DNA from: Cohnella candidum
Lineage (GTDB): Bacteria > Bacillota > Bacilli > Paenibacillales > Paenibacillaceae
DNA length: 64,000 nucleotides
Reading direction: 5' to 3'
Assembly (NCBI RefSeq): GCF_003713065.1
Contig: NZ_CP033433.1
Location: 1,647,001 to 1,711,000 of the forward strand
In this document: positions 26,611 through 35,191 of the stretch, one piece after another
Layout: each line of letters starts with the position of its first letter
How positions within the stretch are numbered: the stretch's first letter is position 1
Made by a program: the position numbers and the translations under genes
Notes under the pieces: model-generated
Told to the model about the DNA's origin: nothing
Seen by the model: only the letters and a program-made list of their open reading frames with translations
Databases searched by the model: none

Positions 26611-26943
26611 CTAAAACCAAATAATTGATTCCAGATTTGAATGATTACATGAGGATTTGACTCCTGTGGGTATAGCACTACAGTTATGAATGTCGTTAGA
26701 AATATAACTGATATTCCATAAAGACACAGATTTCAGTTTATGTTTGAACTTCTTATAACTCGCTATAAGAATAATAAAAGTGTTTATTGTAATCACACTT
26801 GGTATATACGCGATCCTTCCAAGTCCAGTGTAAGGTAAATAATCTATTAATAGAAACATGACAAAGATCGTCGGTGAAATAGCCAATAAATAATTACTTA
26901 GTTTTCTTATAAATGAATCCAGTAAAACCTCTCCTATCTGCAT
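26611..26943 (-). CDS. Membrane protein, unknown
   Basis: 110 residues; two helices (YLLAISPTIFVMFLLIDYL; YIPSVITINTFIILIASY), then a hydrophilic tail. Not recognised. Confidence 0.5.
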   Translation of the reverse strand: MQIGEVLLDSFIRKLSNYLLAISPTIFVMFLLIDYLPYTGLGRIAYIPSVITINTFIILIASYKKFKHKLKSVSLWNISYISNDIHNCSAIPTGVKSSCNHSNLESIIWF

Positions 26944-26966
26944 TTAGTTTTAGTATCAGCAATTTC

Positions 26967-27136
26967 GCTTAACGTACTTGTATTCACGAACCCGAGAGGC
27001 TTAAGGCAACGAAGTCGCCGGGTGGCTCCGCCACTTAGCCTCGCAGGGTTGTCCGCCTGATCCAGCTTCCTCGAAATGCCTCGGGCGGACCAAGGGGCGA
27101 CGAATGTCGGCCCGCCGTGTGAATACGGTGTTAGGT
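26967..27136 (-). repeat. attC-like site, type A' (site 24)
   Basis: GCTTAAC...GTTAGGT, 170 bp. The first arm is rewritten as GAGGCTTAAGG...CACTTAGCCTC in place of GAACCTTAAG...TTAGGTTC, with both sides changed together; third arm GGGGCGACGAATGTCGGCCC. Confidence 0.8.
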
Positions 27137-27153
27137 GAAGTTCATTGAGATAC

Positions 27154-27678
27154 CTAAGCGTTCCTTAATTTCTTTATAATCAATCTTATTTGCCCTCTAT
27201 GATTCAATTCATCCTCAAAAACATGAAACCATCTAAAATAGTTGTTCGATGGTTTATTATTAAAAGGTTTTTCTATATCTAACCAGCTGTCTTCTTTATT
27301 GCTGAAATATTCCAAAGTTTTAGTTCGCACTTCATTTAGTAAACTTAAATAATAAGTAAGGTCATTATTCTTAATTCGTTCTCTACCTGAATCACCAAGC
27401 TTCATTCCAGGTTCCCAAAATTGCCTTTCGTCATAATTAAGATCTCTTTCCTCAAAAGTCCATGTTCTATATGCATATTCAACAGCAGCAATATGAAACA
27501 ACAAGGCACCAATTGAATTACTATCACTATCATGTAGGTAATCTAATTGACTTATTGTTAAATCCCTTACAGTCTCAAGCGTTGTACATCTAGCGTAGTT
27601 CATCATGGATAACAATCTTCCAATTTGAGGGGAATACCCTTCAACCTCAGAAATTAAATATAGCTTTTCTGCATCCAT
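27154..27678 (-). CDS. DinB-family protein
   Basis: 174 residues from ATG 27678 (GGGAGG 7 nt upstream). MDAEKLYLISEVEGYSPQIGRLLSMMNYAR...FRWFHVFEDELNHRGQIRLIIKKL is a paralog of the DinB at 13740-14267. Four-helix bundle with probable metal ligands at LLFHIAAVE and the two His of the C-terminal motif. Substrate unknown. Confidence 0.83.
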   Translation of the reverse strand: MDAEKLYLISEVEGYSPQIGRLLSMMNYARCTTLETVRDLTISQLDYLHDSDSNSIGALLFHIAAVEYAYRTWTFEERDLNYDERQFWEPGMKLGDSGRERIKNNDLTYYLSLLNEVRTKTLEYFSNKEDSWLDIEKPFNNKPSNNYFRWFHVFEDELNHRGQIRLIIKKLRNA

Positions 27679-27715
27679 GATAATCCTCCCTCTAAATAGC
27701 ATTGCATCGAATTTC

Positions 27716-27877
27716 ACCTAACGTCTCTCGTATTCACGAACCCGAGAACCTTAAGCCCCACCGGGGCGGCCGCAGCGCGGTTAGGTTCGCAGGGTTGTTC
27801 GCCTGATCAGCTTCCTCGAAATGCCTCTGGCGGACCGAGCTGCCATAAGGCTGCGATGCGTGAAAACGATGTTAGGT
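27716..27877 (-). repeat. attC-like site, type A (site 23)
   Basis: ACCTAAC...GTTAGGT; loop stem GCCCCACCGGGGC; third arm GCTGCCATAAGGCTGC. One arm base changed (TGAAAACG). Confidence 0.82.
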
Positions 27878-27909
27878 GAAGTATTTGCCCTCTCAGATAT
27901 ACTTTCAAA

Positions 27910-28374
27910 TCAGTGATGATCCCTATATACGAATCTTCTATAATCCTTAAATCCATTCTTCAGATAAAACTGCTCCGCAATCTTATTATCAGCCCAGAAA
28001 TCGAGCTCTATTTTATTGATTCCATTTTCTTTAGCAATTTGATCTATCTTATTTATTAGCAATGAACCAAGCCCTCTACTCTGATATCTTTTACTAATAC
28101 ATAATTGATGTACAAATATGGATTTGTATGCTCTCATGAAAACATTCTCTGTATATTCCCTTAGTTCAATCCAGGCATACCCCAAATATTGATCTTCATC
28201 TTTGATTATGTAAAAGAGGAATCTTGGATTAGTCATCGCATTCTTAAAAAACTCATTCACGGTCTCAAAGTGATATTCTTTAAAGTAAGCTGGATATAAA
28301 GATACATGCAAATCATGTACTTCCTTGTTGAGATGAGCAACTACTTCTGATTCTGAAGTTTGAATGATTTGCAT
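27910..28374 (-). CDS. GNAT acetyltransferase
   Basis: 154 residues from ATG 28374 (GGAGGG upstream). QLCISKRYQSRGLGSLLINKIDQIAKENGINKIELDFWADNKIAEQFYLKNGF covers motifs A and B. Cassette ends TTAGGTGAAGTATTTGC / TTAGGTGAAATATTCGC differ mainly at position 10. Confidence 0.83.
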   Translation of the reverse strand: MQIIQTSESEVVAHLNKEVHDLHVSLYPAYFKEYHFETVNEFFKNAMTNPRFLFYIIKDEDQYLGYAWIELREYTENVFMRAYKSIFVHQLCISKRYQSRGLGSLLINKIDQIAKENGINKIELDFWADNKIAEQFYLKNGFKDYRRFVYRDHH

Positions 28375-28420
28375 GATTATTCCCTCCAGGTCTAACCTAA
28401 TAACGATCTGCGAATATTTC

Positions 28421-28589
28421 ACCTAACGTCACTCGTATTCACGAACCCGAGAACCTTAAGGTCACGAAGTGACCGGCCGCGACGCGGTTAGGTTCGCAGG
28501 GTTGTCCGCCTGAATCCGCTTCTTTGAAATCCCTCAGGCGGACCGAGGGGCGGCGAATGCCGACCCGATGTGTGAATACGGTGTTATAA
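28421..28589 (-). repeat. attC-like site, type A (site 22)
   Basis: ACCTAAC...GTTATAA; loop GGTCACGAAGTGACC; third arm GGGGCGGCGAATGCCGACCC (covarying with the usual GCAGCC..GGCTGC). Confidence 0.82.
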
Positions 28590-28639
28590 GAAGGTCCAGC
28601 CTTCCTCGAAACACTACAAATATCCTTTATAAGGTTGTG

Positions 28640-29001
28640 CTATTCACCAAATCCTATCGTGTATCCCTGCGGATCTATAATCGCAAACTCTCTCATATTG
28701 TATTCATTGGTTTTTAATTCGTAATGAATCTGGGCACCTCTTGTCTTAAATTCCTCATATAATGCATCAATATTTTCAACCATTGAAAATACGTCCAACG
28801 CAATGTCACTATGATTAGGAAAGTTAGGAGTAATATGATTTTTGTTTATGGTTTCATGAAAAATAAGATTCAGACCCTCACGTTCAACAAATCCCATGTT
28901 GTAATCACAACTGAATCCAAGTAATCTAAAACTAACTTCCGATCTTCCACAAAGAAAATAGATGAAAAATGACGTATCTTGCCCACTTTTTTTGCTTCCA
29001 C
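28640..29001 (-). pseudogene. VOC (glyoxalase-like) gene with frameshift
   Basis: From GTG 29001, with AGGAGG 8 nt upstream, the frame reads ...SSIFFVEDRKLVLDYL. It then needs one extra G near 28916-28920 to continue as GFSCDYNMGFVEREGLNLIFHE...DPQGYTIGFGE, the remainder of a VOC module. An internal ATG (28897) gives an 85-residue remnant. Either a real frameshift or a sequencing error in a GG run. Confidence 0.68.
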
Positions 29002-29079
29002 GAATAATACCTCCTATTTTTTTAATTATTTCTTTGAAATCACCACTTGGGTTTTATATGAATTTTTGGCTGGACTTTC

Positions 29080-29244
29080 TTATTACGTCTCTCGTATTCA
29101 CGAACCCGAGAACCTTAAGGTCACTAAGTGACCGGCCGCGACGCGGTTAGGTTCGCAGGGTTGTCCGCCTGAAACCACTTCTTCGAAATCCCTCAGGCGG
29201 ACCGAGCAGCCAACAGGCTGCGATGCGTGAATACGATGTTATAT
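29080..29244 (-). repeat. attC-like site, type A (site 21)
   Basis: R'' mutated to TTATTAC; R' GTTATAT; loop GGTCACTAAGTGACC; third arm GCAGCCAACAGGCTGC. Confidence 0.8.
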
Positions 29245-29267
29245 GACGTAATTGCCTTCCTCGACAA

Positions 29268-29774
29268 TCATTCAAATATTGCTCTTTCAGAGTAGTCTTT
29301 AATATATATCTCTTTGGGATATGGGTTTTGAATTTCGGGTATATCGGTATCTTTGAAGTATTTCAATTCTTTTATCTCATCATTATTCGGTTTTAGCGTT
29401 CCTCCAACTACCCTGCATTCAAAAACAGTAGTAATGTATTCGACTTTATGTCCATTTCTATAAGTAAATCGATGTTTTTCTCCTCCGAAAATCCCGATGA
29501 TCTTTTCCGGAAGTACAACTAAACCTGTTTCCTCAAATACTTCTCTTATAACAGCCTCAGAGGGAGTTTCGCCAATTTCAATTGCTCCAGCAATTAATCC
29601 CCAAGTATCTTCTTCATGTTTACGACCAAATAAGATTTCATCATATTCATTACGAATTATGCCAACTACTGCTGGCATAAAGATCAATTCGGATCCAAAC
29701 TTATTTCGTAAGTATTTGTAATATTCAGACATACTCAAATGTATCGATCTCCTTGTCTTTAATCCGCTTTGCAA
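29268..29774 (-). CDS. Nudix hydrolase
   Basis: 168 residues (start uncertain: 29774, or ATG 29732 giving MSEYYKYLRNKFG). Full Nudix box GAIEIGETPSEAVIREVFEETGL at about residues 81-103 (GX5EX7REUXEEXGU). Hydrolyses nucleoside diphosphate derivatives; substrate unknown. Cassette-end complementarity extends 15 of 17 bases. Confidence 0.87.
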   Translation of the reverse strand: MQSGLKTRRSIHLSMSEYYKYLRNKFGSELIFMPAVVGIIRNEYDEILFGRKHEEDTWGLIAGAIEIGETPSEAVIREVFEETGLVVLPEKIIGIFGGEKHRFTYRNGHKVEYITTVFECRVVGGTLKPNNDEIKELKYFKDTDIPEIQNPYPKEIYIKDYSERAIFE

Positions 29775-29781
29775 TTATGTC

Positions 29782-29946
29782 AGATAACGCCCCTCGTATT
29801 CACGAACCCGAGAACCTTAAAGTCACGAAGTGACCGGCCGCGACGCGGTTAGGTTCGCAGGGTTGTCCGCCTGGATTGACATCTTCGAAATGCCTCAGGC
29901 GGACCGAGCAGCCGTAAGGCTGCGATGCGTGAATACGATGTTATCT
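29782..29946 (-). repeat. attC-like site, type A (site 20)
   Basis: AGATAAC...GTTATCT, 165 bp; loop GTCACGAAGTGAC; third arm GCAGCCGTAAGGCTGC. Belongs to the DUF262 cassette. Confidence 0.82.
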
Positions 29947-29973
29947 GAAGCCAATGCCTTCTCGAATTCACTA

Positions 29974-30013
29974 AAAAACAAGCCTACTTCGATATATGAA
30001 GTTAGGCTTGTTT
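29974..30013 (-). terminator. Intrinsic terminator of the DUF262 gene
   Basis: On the minus strand AACAAGCCTAACTTC pairs with GAAGTAGGCTTGTT and is followed by TTTTT. It lies just after the gene's stop and before the site, so this cassette carries its own termination. Confidence 0.8.
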
Positions 30014-30018
30014 GCAAA

Positions 30019-31806
30019 CTATTTTTGAAATTTATTATAGACTTTGTAGTAATTTTCTTCCTTTACAGGCTCACTGTGCGATCCATTTCTTTCAAACAAT
30101 CTACCATCGTACCAAACAGGCTCGTTAAACTCAGTTTTCAAGATTAATATTTCCTTACCATGATACTGCCGTGATTTAATATTATTTAAAATGGATTGTA
30201 GATAAGACTCAGGTTTAACTGGCGCTTTTTTGATCGATTCAATTATCTTATGGAGAAACTTATCCACATTACCTGTTTTTGTTCTTGCTTCATCTTTTAC
30301 TCCTGTTATATAAAAATCTTGAACTTGTACAAAAGGGCTATGATATTTTGCTTTATGTTTTTCTGCGCTTTTCAAATCATCTGTCAGACCTATTAAGACA
30401 TACCCCACCCTATTAGGGCCTAGATTGTTTATCGCTGTGAGGGTTTTAATAATGTCCCATACTAAAGGTTCATTATATTTACCAGTATTAAAATCATGAA
30501 CTCCAATTTTAAAATCATATTGATTTTGTTCCGTAATCGACTGCATAAGAATTTTTGTAATATTGCGAGTCCAATCATCGAATGCTGGGTCATCTACAAC
30601 TCTTTCTACGAAATAACTTTGTATTCTACCAACAATAGATTTAACTGTTCTGTCATTAAATTGCCAATCCCACAATCTTTCAGACACACGATTGTCTATT
30701 AACTCATCACCAATACCATTGAGTGATGAAAGTAAACCATCTTCGTCATATACTTTCTTCGATTGACGAACCATTAAATCAAAAAATGCCATAAATATTA
30801 CGTGAAATGAACGCCAATTTTCTTTTCTATCCGACTTCTTATAAATAAGATTAGCAAACTTAAGAGTTTTCTTTGTTAAGATTTCTTCAATTGCTGAGAA
30901 CACAGTGTCGAATTGTTTTTTTATGACTTCTTCTGAGATTCTATCAATTGCAGTTTCAATCTTAGTTTTTCCGAGTGGGGTTTCCCCGAGTGGGTTTGAA
31001 TTATATCCATAATATGAATCCAACGCCTCTGCATTATAATTTTCTTTATTATCTAGAATCATATCTGAAATGATATGCGCGATTAGTTCCTCGTCTTTAG
31101 ATTCACGAATATTTCGGTATGACATTATATCGTTCTTAACCCAAAATATTTCATAAATATTTATCCCATAGTACTCTAGTCGTCTGTTCGTTATACTAAT
31201 CTTTGACATATCATTCAAAAGGACGCTGTCACGAGAAATATCACCTCGTATTTCTGCAGCGAGGCCACTGACTAAGTCAGGAAATTTGCCAATGGCGCCA
31301 GCTTGTCTTAATTCCTGATATGACAGATGACGACCACTTGAATTTATTCTTCTGAATGTTTCTTCGATTTCTTCCTCTACCATAGAAAGAGATTTGGAAA
31401 CCGGTAGCAAATAATTAGCGATTTCCTTGCATATTTTTGAATCTAATACAGGTTCCCTTTGTTGAATAGTTTTGGATTTCATTTTTTCGAGAGTATCAGC
31501 CATGACTGATAAATCAAAATATCCATCTTTTAGCATATACTTTTGTTCAACAAATGAAAAAATAGCATCGAGTCTTTGCATTCCATCAATAATCTCAAGC
31601 TTTATGTCATTGTCATTTTTCACTTCCGCCAATAAAAATAACGGAACTGGAAGCCCTCGAATAATTGTGTCAATGAAATTCCTTTTTTCTTCAATGGTCC
31701 ACGCCAATTTCCGCTGATATTTTCTGTTTACGATAAATTTCTTTGATGCATACTGCGAATATAATGTTTGAACATGGATCCCTTGAATCGTTAAGTTTTC
31801 TGGCAT
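30019..31806 (-). CDS. DUF262 (GmrSD-type) protein with Schlafen/AlbA-like C-terminal region
   Basis: 595 residues from ATG 31806 (GGAGG 5 nt upstream). The N-terminal DUF262/ParB-like domain has VNRKYQRKLAW and the DGMQRL motif (about 78-83, the DGQQR nuclease/NTPase signature of GmrS and many anti-phage proteins). The C-terminal part (FKIGVHDFNTGKYNEPLVWDIIKTLTAINNLG...VGYVLIGLTDD) resembles an AlbA_2/Schlafen-like domain. By far the largest cassette, with its own terminator. A phage-defence role is inferred from the family, not shown. Confidence 0.75.
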   Translation of the reverse strand: MPENLTIQGIHVQTLYSQYASKKFIVNRKYQRKLAWTIEEKRNFIDTIIRGLPVPLFLLAEVKNDNDIKLEIIDGMQRLDAIFSFVEQKYMLKDGYFDLSVMADTLEKMKSKTIQQREPVLDSKICKEIANYLLPVSKSLSMVEEEIEETFRRINSSGRHLSYQELRQAGAIGKFPDLVSGLAAEIRGDISRDSVLLNDMSKISITNRRLEYYGINIYEIFWVKNDIMSYRNIRESKDEELIAHIISDMILDNKENYNAEALDSYYGYNSNPLGETPLGKTKIETAIDRISEEVIKKQFDTVFSAIEEILTKKTLKFANLIYKKSDRKENWRSFHVIFMAFFDLMVRQSKKVYDEDGLLSSLNGIGDELIDNRVSERLWDWQFNDRTVKSIVGRIQSYFVERVVDDPAFDDWTRNITKILMQSITEQNQYDFKIGVHDFNTGKYNEPLVWDIIKTLTAINNLGPNRVGYVLIGLTDDLKSAEKHKAKYHSPFVQVQDFYITGVKDEARTKTGNVDKFLHKIIESIKKAPVKPESYLQSILNNIKSRQYHGKEILILKTEFNEPVWYDGRLFERNGSHSEPVKEENYYKVYNKFQK

Positions 31807-31884
31807 ACTTACCTCCAAAATATAGGTGTTGAAGGAATTATTCTACATTTAGTTACAAATTCCTCTATAGTCTGCATTGGTTTC

Positions 31885-32049
31885 AGATAACGTCTCTTGT
31901 ATTCGCGAACCCGAGAACCTTAAGGCTCCGAAGGAGCCGGCCGCGACGCGGTTAGGTTCGCAGGGTTGTCCGCCTGATCCGGCTCCCTTGAAATGCCTCG
32001 GGCGGACCGAGCAGCCGCCAGGCTGCGAAGCGTGAATACGATGTTATAT
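31885..32049 (-). repeat. attC-like site, type A (site 19)
   Basis: AGATAAC...GTTATAT; loop GGCTCCGAAGGAGCC; third arm GCAGCCGCCAGGCTGC. Confidence 0.82.
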
Positions 32050-32074
32050 GAAGGGGCTGACATCATTGAAACAG

Positions 32075-32467
32075 CTAAGCATCTCTACAGTGTTTGTGAT
32101 AGAATCTTTTCAGAATTTGATCCATCCATAAGGTGTAAACTATCAAAAAACAATACAGAGATAATACACCAGCTATATTTTCATGCCTTTTATAATAAAT
32201 TGCAAAGCCGGCAAAAAGTGAATTTACAACAATTAAATAGTACTTATATCTACTCGAATACTGAAATCGATAATTTCCCATAAGCTCAAAAATAAATCCG
32301 ATAATTATGCCAACTAATGAGCCTATAAATATATTGATTGGAAAACCTAAGCCAACCACTTTTGAACCAATAGATAATATTACTAAGTATAAAATGTTTA
32401 AAATTACCTGAAGTATTTCATACTTGTTTTCTTGAACGATTTTTCTTATTTTCTTCAGCCCTTTCAT
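32075..32467 (-). CDS. Membrane protein, unknown
   Basis: 130 residues from ATG 32467, four helices (ILQVILNILYLVILSIG; FIGSLVGIIIGFIFELM; YLIVVNSLFAGFAIYY; VLSLYCFLIVYTLW). The start codon is inside the recombination box (TTATATG), so insertion next to another attC sets its leader. Ends TTATATGAAGGGGCTG / TTATATGAAAGGGCTG differ at one base. Confidence 0.6.
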   Translation of the reverse strand: MKGLKKIRKIVQENKYEILQVILNILYLVILSIGSKVVGLGFPINIFIGSLVGIIIGFIFELMGNYRFQYSSRYKYYLIVVNSLFAGFAIYYKRHENIAGVLSLYCFLIVYTLWMDQILKRFYHKHCRDA

Positions 32468-32612
32468 ATAACGTTCCCGCATTCACGACGCGAGCCGGCC
32501 TTAGATAGCTCCTATCTTAGGCCGGCTCGTGTGTCGTCTGAACCATCTTCCATGATTATACATCTGGACGACCAAGAGGCGTAAGCCCCGCAGCGTGAAT
32601 GCAGTGTTATAC
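32466..32612 (-). repeat. attC-like site, type B, intact (site 18)
   Basis: Best-preserved type B: ATATAAC, GCATTCACG/CGTGAATGC outer stem, GAGCCGGCCTTAGATAG/CTATCTTAGGCCGGCTC, GTCGTCTG../GGACGAC, GGCGTAAGCC, then GTTATAC. Confidence 0.82.
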
Positions 32613-32788
32613 GCAGTTACTGGCTTCTTCGATCCACCCACAAATCTTATCTTTAAAATCCCGCGGGTCGTGCATCTTCGAAATGACATCGAAGTACGGT
32701 TTTATTGCGCCGCATGCATCCTCGAGTACTCATCGTGCCCTTCAACCCGCCCGGATCATTTCCCTTAAAAACCAATCCCAGTAATTGC
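32613..32788 (-). other. Cassette with decayed coding content
   Basis: Cassette ends match (TTATACGCAGTTACTGG / TTATACGCAATTACTGG) but all frames are broken. Fragments such as NYWDWFLREMIRA and, in another frame, IKPYFDVISKMHDPRDFKDKICGWIEEASN look like one former acidic protein with frameshifts. Confidence 0.6.
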
Positions 32789-32952
32789 GTATAACGTCTC
32801 TCGTATTCACGAACCCGAGAAACTTAAGCCCCAACGGGGCGGCCGCGGCGCGGTTAGGTTCGCAGGGTTGTCCGCCAGAAACCTCTCCCTCGAAAATGCA
32901 CCTGGCGGACCGAGCAGCCATAAGGCTGCAATGCGTGAATACGGTGTTATAC
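32789..32952 (-). repeat. attC-like site, type A (site 17)
   Basis: GTATAAC...GTTATAC; loop GCCCCAACGGGGC; second arm GTCCGCCAGAAAC../CACCTGGCGGAC; third arm GCAGCCATAAGGCTGC. Confidence 0.82.
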
Positions 32953-33261
32953 GAAGTTACTGCCTTCAATGTATGCACATTCAAGCTCTCTTAAATCATT
33001 AATATCTCTCTTTATTTCATTAATCAAATCTATTATTTTTTCGAATTTAATGGTTTTAAATCTGAATGAATTTTCTGATTCTATATGAGAAATAAAAAAA
33101 TCATATGTAAAATCAACAAGTACTTCTATTGAACCCATGAATCTTACTGTACTTAGAACTATTGATGCTTTCTTATTCTCAATTACTAAATAATCTTCAA
33201 TTTTAATTATGTCACCTAAGTCTTTCTTTATTTCTCTAAAAATTACTTCGAAATCATTCAT
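32947..33261 (-). CDS. Hypothetical protein
   Basis: 104 residues, Lys/Ile/Asp-rich alpha/beta protein (MNDFEVIFREIKKDLGDIIKIEDYLVIENKK...). Its stop TAA is the TAA of the recombination box GTATAAC, so the coding region ends exactly at the site. No family recognised. Confidence 0.6.
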   Translation of the reverse strand: MNDFEVIFREIKKDLGDIIKIEDYLVIENKKASIVLSTVRFMGSIEVLVDFTYDFFISHIESENSFRFKTIKFEKIIDLINEIKRDINDLRELECAYIEGSNFV

Positions 33262-33302
33262 GGCTTTTCCGCCTTTATATATGTTCCATTAGCAGTGATT
33301 TC

Positions 33303-33466
33303 GTATAACGTCCTTCGTATTCACGAACCCGAGAACCTTAAGCCCCAACGGGGCGGCCGCCGCGCGGTTAGGTTCGCAGGGTTGTCCGCTTGGATCCGCT
33401 CCATCGAAAATGCCTCTGGCGGACCAAGGAGCCAAAAGGCTCCGCAGCGTGAATACGATGTTATCT
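33303..33466 (-). repeat. attC-like site, type A (site 16)
   Basis: GTATAAC...GTTATCT; loop GCCCCAACGGGGC; third arm GGAGCCAAAAGGCTCC (covaries with GCAGCC/GGCTGC). Confidence 0.82.
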
Positions 33467-33501
33467 GCAGTTGCTCCTTCACTGATATACTATCGCAAGT
33501 T

Positions 33502-33915
33502 TTATACCTCTTCGGCAGTATATACTGTGATCTTTTCTATAGGTGCGGTAGTATTGTTCCACTCTTCTTCAGAATCCTCTACATCCTTAAGTTCGAAGCA
33601 AACTCCCGGTAAATCAGGAATTATATAAACATAATCATCTTGAACGTACTTCCCAATAAGTTCGTCTACGTCTTGCATTGTATTCCCAATGCCAATCTTG
33701 CCATGTAGTTTACCTGGATATTGGCCAGATACCAGTATTTGAGTTACAGTCTCTGAAATCTGATGGATCCAGAACTTATAGTATTTAAATTTCAATATTA
33801 TGTAGTCGGCTAGCTCACTTTTTTCGTATTCTTCATCGATAAGTCTCAACAATTCTTCAATCGATATCCCTAAAGTGAATTGGTCTACCCCAATTCCTGG
33901 TTTAATCATCTTCAT
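33502..33915 (-). CDS. Hypothetical protein
   Basis: 137 residues, acidic (MKMIKPGIGVDQFTLGISIEELLRLIDEEYEK...ending DSEEEWNNTTAPIEKITVYTAEEV). The pattern resembles polymorphic-toxin immunity proteins, but no family is certain. Confidence 0.6.
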   Translation of the reverse strand: MKMIKPGIGVDQFTLGISIEELLRLIDEEYEKSELADYIILKFKYYKFWIHQISETVTQILVSGQYPGKLHGKIGIGNTMQDVDELIGKYVQDDYVYIIPDLPGVCFELKDVEDSEEEWNNTTAPIEKITVYTAEEV

Positions 33916-33946
33916 ACTTCTCTACCCCCAAATCAAGAGCAATTGC

Positions 33947-34111
33947 AGATAACGTCTCTCGTATTCACGAACCCGAGAACCTTAAGGCTCCGGAGGAGCC
34001 GACCGCGACGCGGTTAGGTTCGCAGGGTTGTCCGCCTGGATTAGCTCCCTCGAAATGCCTCGGGCGGACCGAGCAGCCATCAGGCTGCGATGCATGAATA
34101 CGGTGTTATCG
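33947..34111 (-). repeat. attC-like site, type A (site 15)
   Basis: AGATAAC...GTTATCG; loop GGCTCCGGAGGAGCC; TGCATGAATAC variant of the outer arm. The same site accompanies the two later copies of this cassette (40677, 41099). Confidence 0.83.
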
Positions 34112-34368
34112 GATCGATCCGCCATCTTCGAAATACTTTCAAGGTTCTCTAATTGTTCTTGATCTTCATCTGTTCTTGATCTTCATCTGTTCTTGATCTT
34201 CAAAATCTCTTCTTCGAAATGCCTACTTTCCATATTCCATGTCCGTCAAGAATTTCCTTTCTCTTCCTTCACGATGAGGGTCGTTAAATAGAAAAAAGGT
34301 CACGGCAACCGTGACCTAAGTAATCAAATCTCTAATTTATCTATTGGTTTTTAATCAGCGGATCTTTC
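34112..34368 (-). other. ORF-less terminator cassette, copy A1
   Basis: No frame longer than a few codons. On the minus strand: cassette start TTATCGG, hairpin terminator (34298-34316), a conserved GGAAATTCTTGACGG stretch, then three 17-bp repeats of ATGAAGATCAAGAACAG type. Apparently identical to A2 and A3. Confidence 0.8.
34292..34316 (-). terminator. Terminator in ORF-less cassette A1
   Basis: GGTCACGG-TTG-CCGTGACC followed by six T on the minus strand; would stop transcripts entering from the integrase side. Same structure at 41022-41046, 41444-41468, 36105-36129 and 40601-40625. Confidence 0.85.
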
Positions 34369-34530
34369 CGATAACGTCATTGTATTCACGAACCCGAGAA
34401 CCTTAAGCCCCAACGGGGCGGCCGCGACGCGGTTAGGTTCGCAGGGTTGTCCGCCCGATTCAGCTTCCCCGAAATACCCCTGGCGGACCGAGCAGCCACC
34501 AGGCTGCGATGCGTGAATACGGTGTTATGC
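34369..34530 (-). repeat. attC-like site, type A (site 14)
   Basis: CGATAAC...GTTATGC; loop GCCCCAACGGGGC; third arm GCAGCCACCAGGCTGC. Confidence 0.82.
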
Positions 34531-34544
34531 GAAGTTATCGACTC

Positions 34545-34976
34545 CTAAGAATTCACCTGTAAAGCTTTGAAATCAAAACCTTCTGCTATGCATTCAAATG
34601 TCTCATCTCTAAAGTAAAATAGATAATGATTTAGCTTGCTTATTTCATCTACTGATGCAATCATTACTTTGTCACTTGGAAAATCACTTTCCCATCCCGA
34701 TTCCTCAAGCTTATAAAACTCTCCCCAGCTAATTCCGCTTCTAGAAAATCGGCAATCACCTTTATAAAATCCTTCATCATTTGTCGGCCCTAATCTGAAT
34801 AAATAACAGTTATGAAATTCAAGAACTCCTCTGTCCTCTTCTTCGACATTCTCATACATGAAGGCATTTAAATAAAAATGCAAAGTCAACGTTCTTGAGT
34901 TGTAATTTATCTCTATCTCAGGATCTGGTGAATTGGGTTCAGCTCCCCAATCCTTGTTGAGTTGTTCGTATTTCAT
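34545..34976 (-). CDS. Hypothetical protein
   Basis: 143 residues, acidic beta-rich (MKYEQLNKDWGAEPNSPDPEIEINYNSRTLTLHFYLNAF...). Not recognised; possibly an immunity-type fold. Cassette ends match at 16 of 17 bases. Confidence 0.6.
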   Translation of the reverse strand: MKYEQLNKDWGAEPNSPDPEIEINYNSRTLTLHFYLNAFMYENVEEEDRGVLEFHNCYLFRLGPTNDEGFYKGDCRFSRSGISWGEFYKLEESGWESDFPSDKVMIASVDEISKLNHYLFYFRDETFECIAEGFDFKALQVNS

Positions 34977-35004
34977 TGCACTTTTACCTACTTTCGATAA
35001 TTTC

Positions 35005-35168
35005 GCATAACGTCCCTCGTATTCACGAACCCGAGAACCTTAGGGCTCCGGAGGAGCCGGCCGCGACGCGGTTAGGTTCGCAGGGTTGTCCGCCTGGATC
35101 ATCTCCACGAAATGCTTCGGGCGGACCGAGCAGCCGAATGGCTGCGATGCGTGAATACGGTGTTATGT
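35005..35168 (-). repeat. attC-like site, type A (site 13)
   Basis: GCATAAC...GTTATGT; loop GGCTCCGGAGGAGCC; third arm GCAGCCGAATGGCTGC. Confidence 0.82.
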
Positions 35169-35191
35169 GAAGTCCTATGACATGCACAGCA

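Noticed and set aside
32742-32984. Frames running through attC-like sites (also 33295-33612, 38307-38636, 37536-37733 and others)
   Set aside because: They translate the GC-rich site itself, which repeats in every copy (e.g. VFTNPRTLSPNGAAA or GGQPCEPNR). No ribosome binding sites; the open frames only reflect the site's lack of stops.
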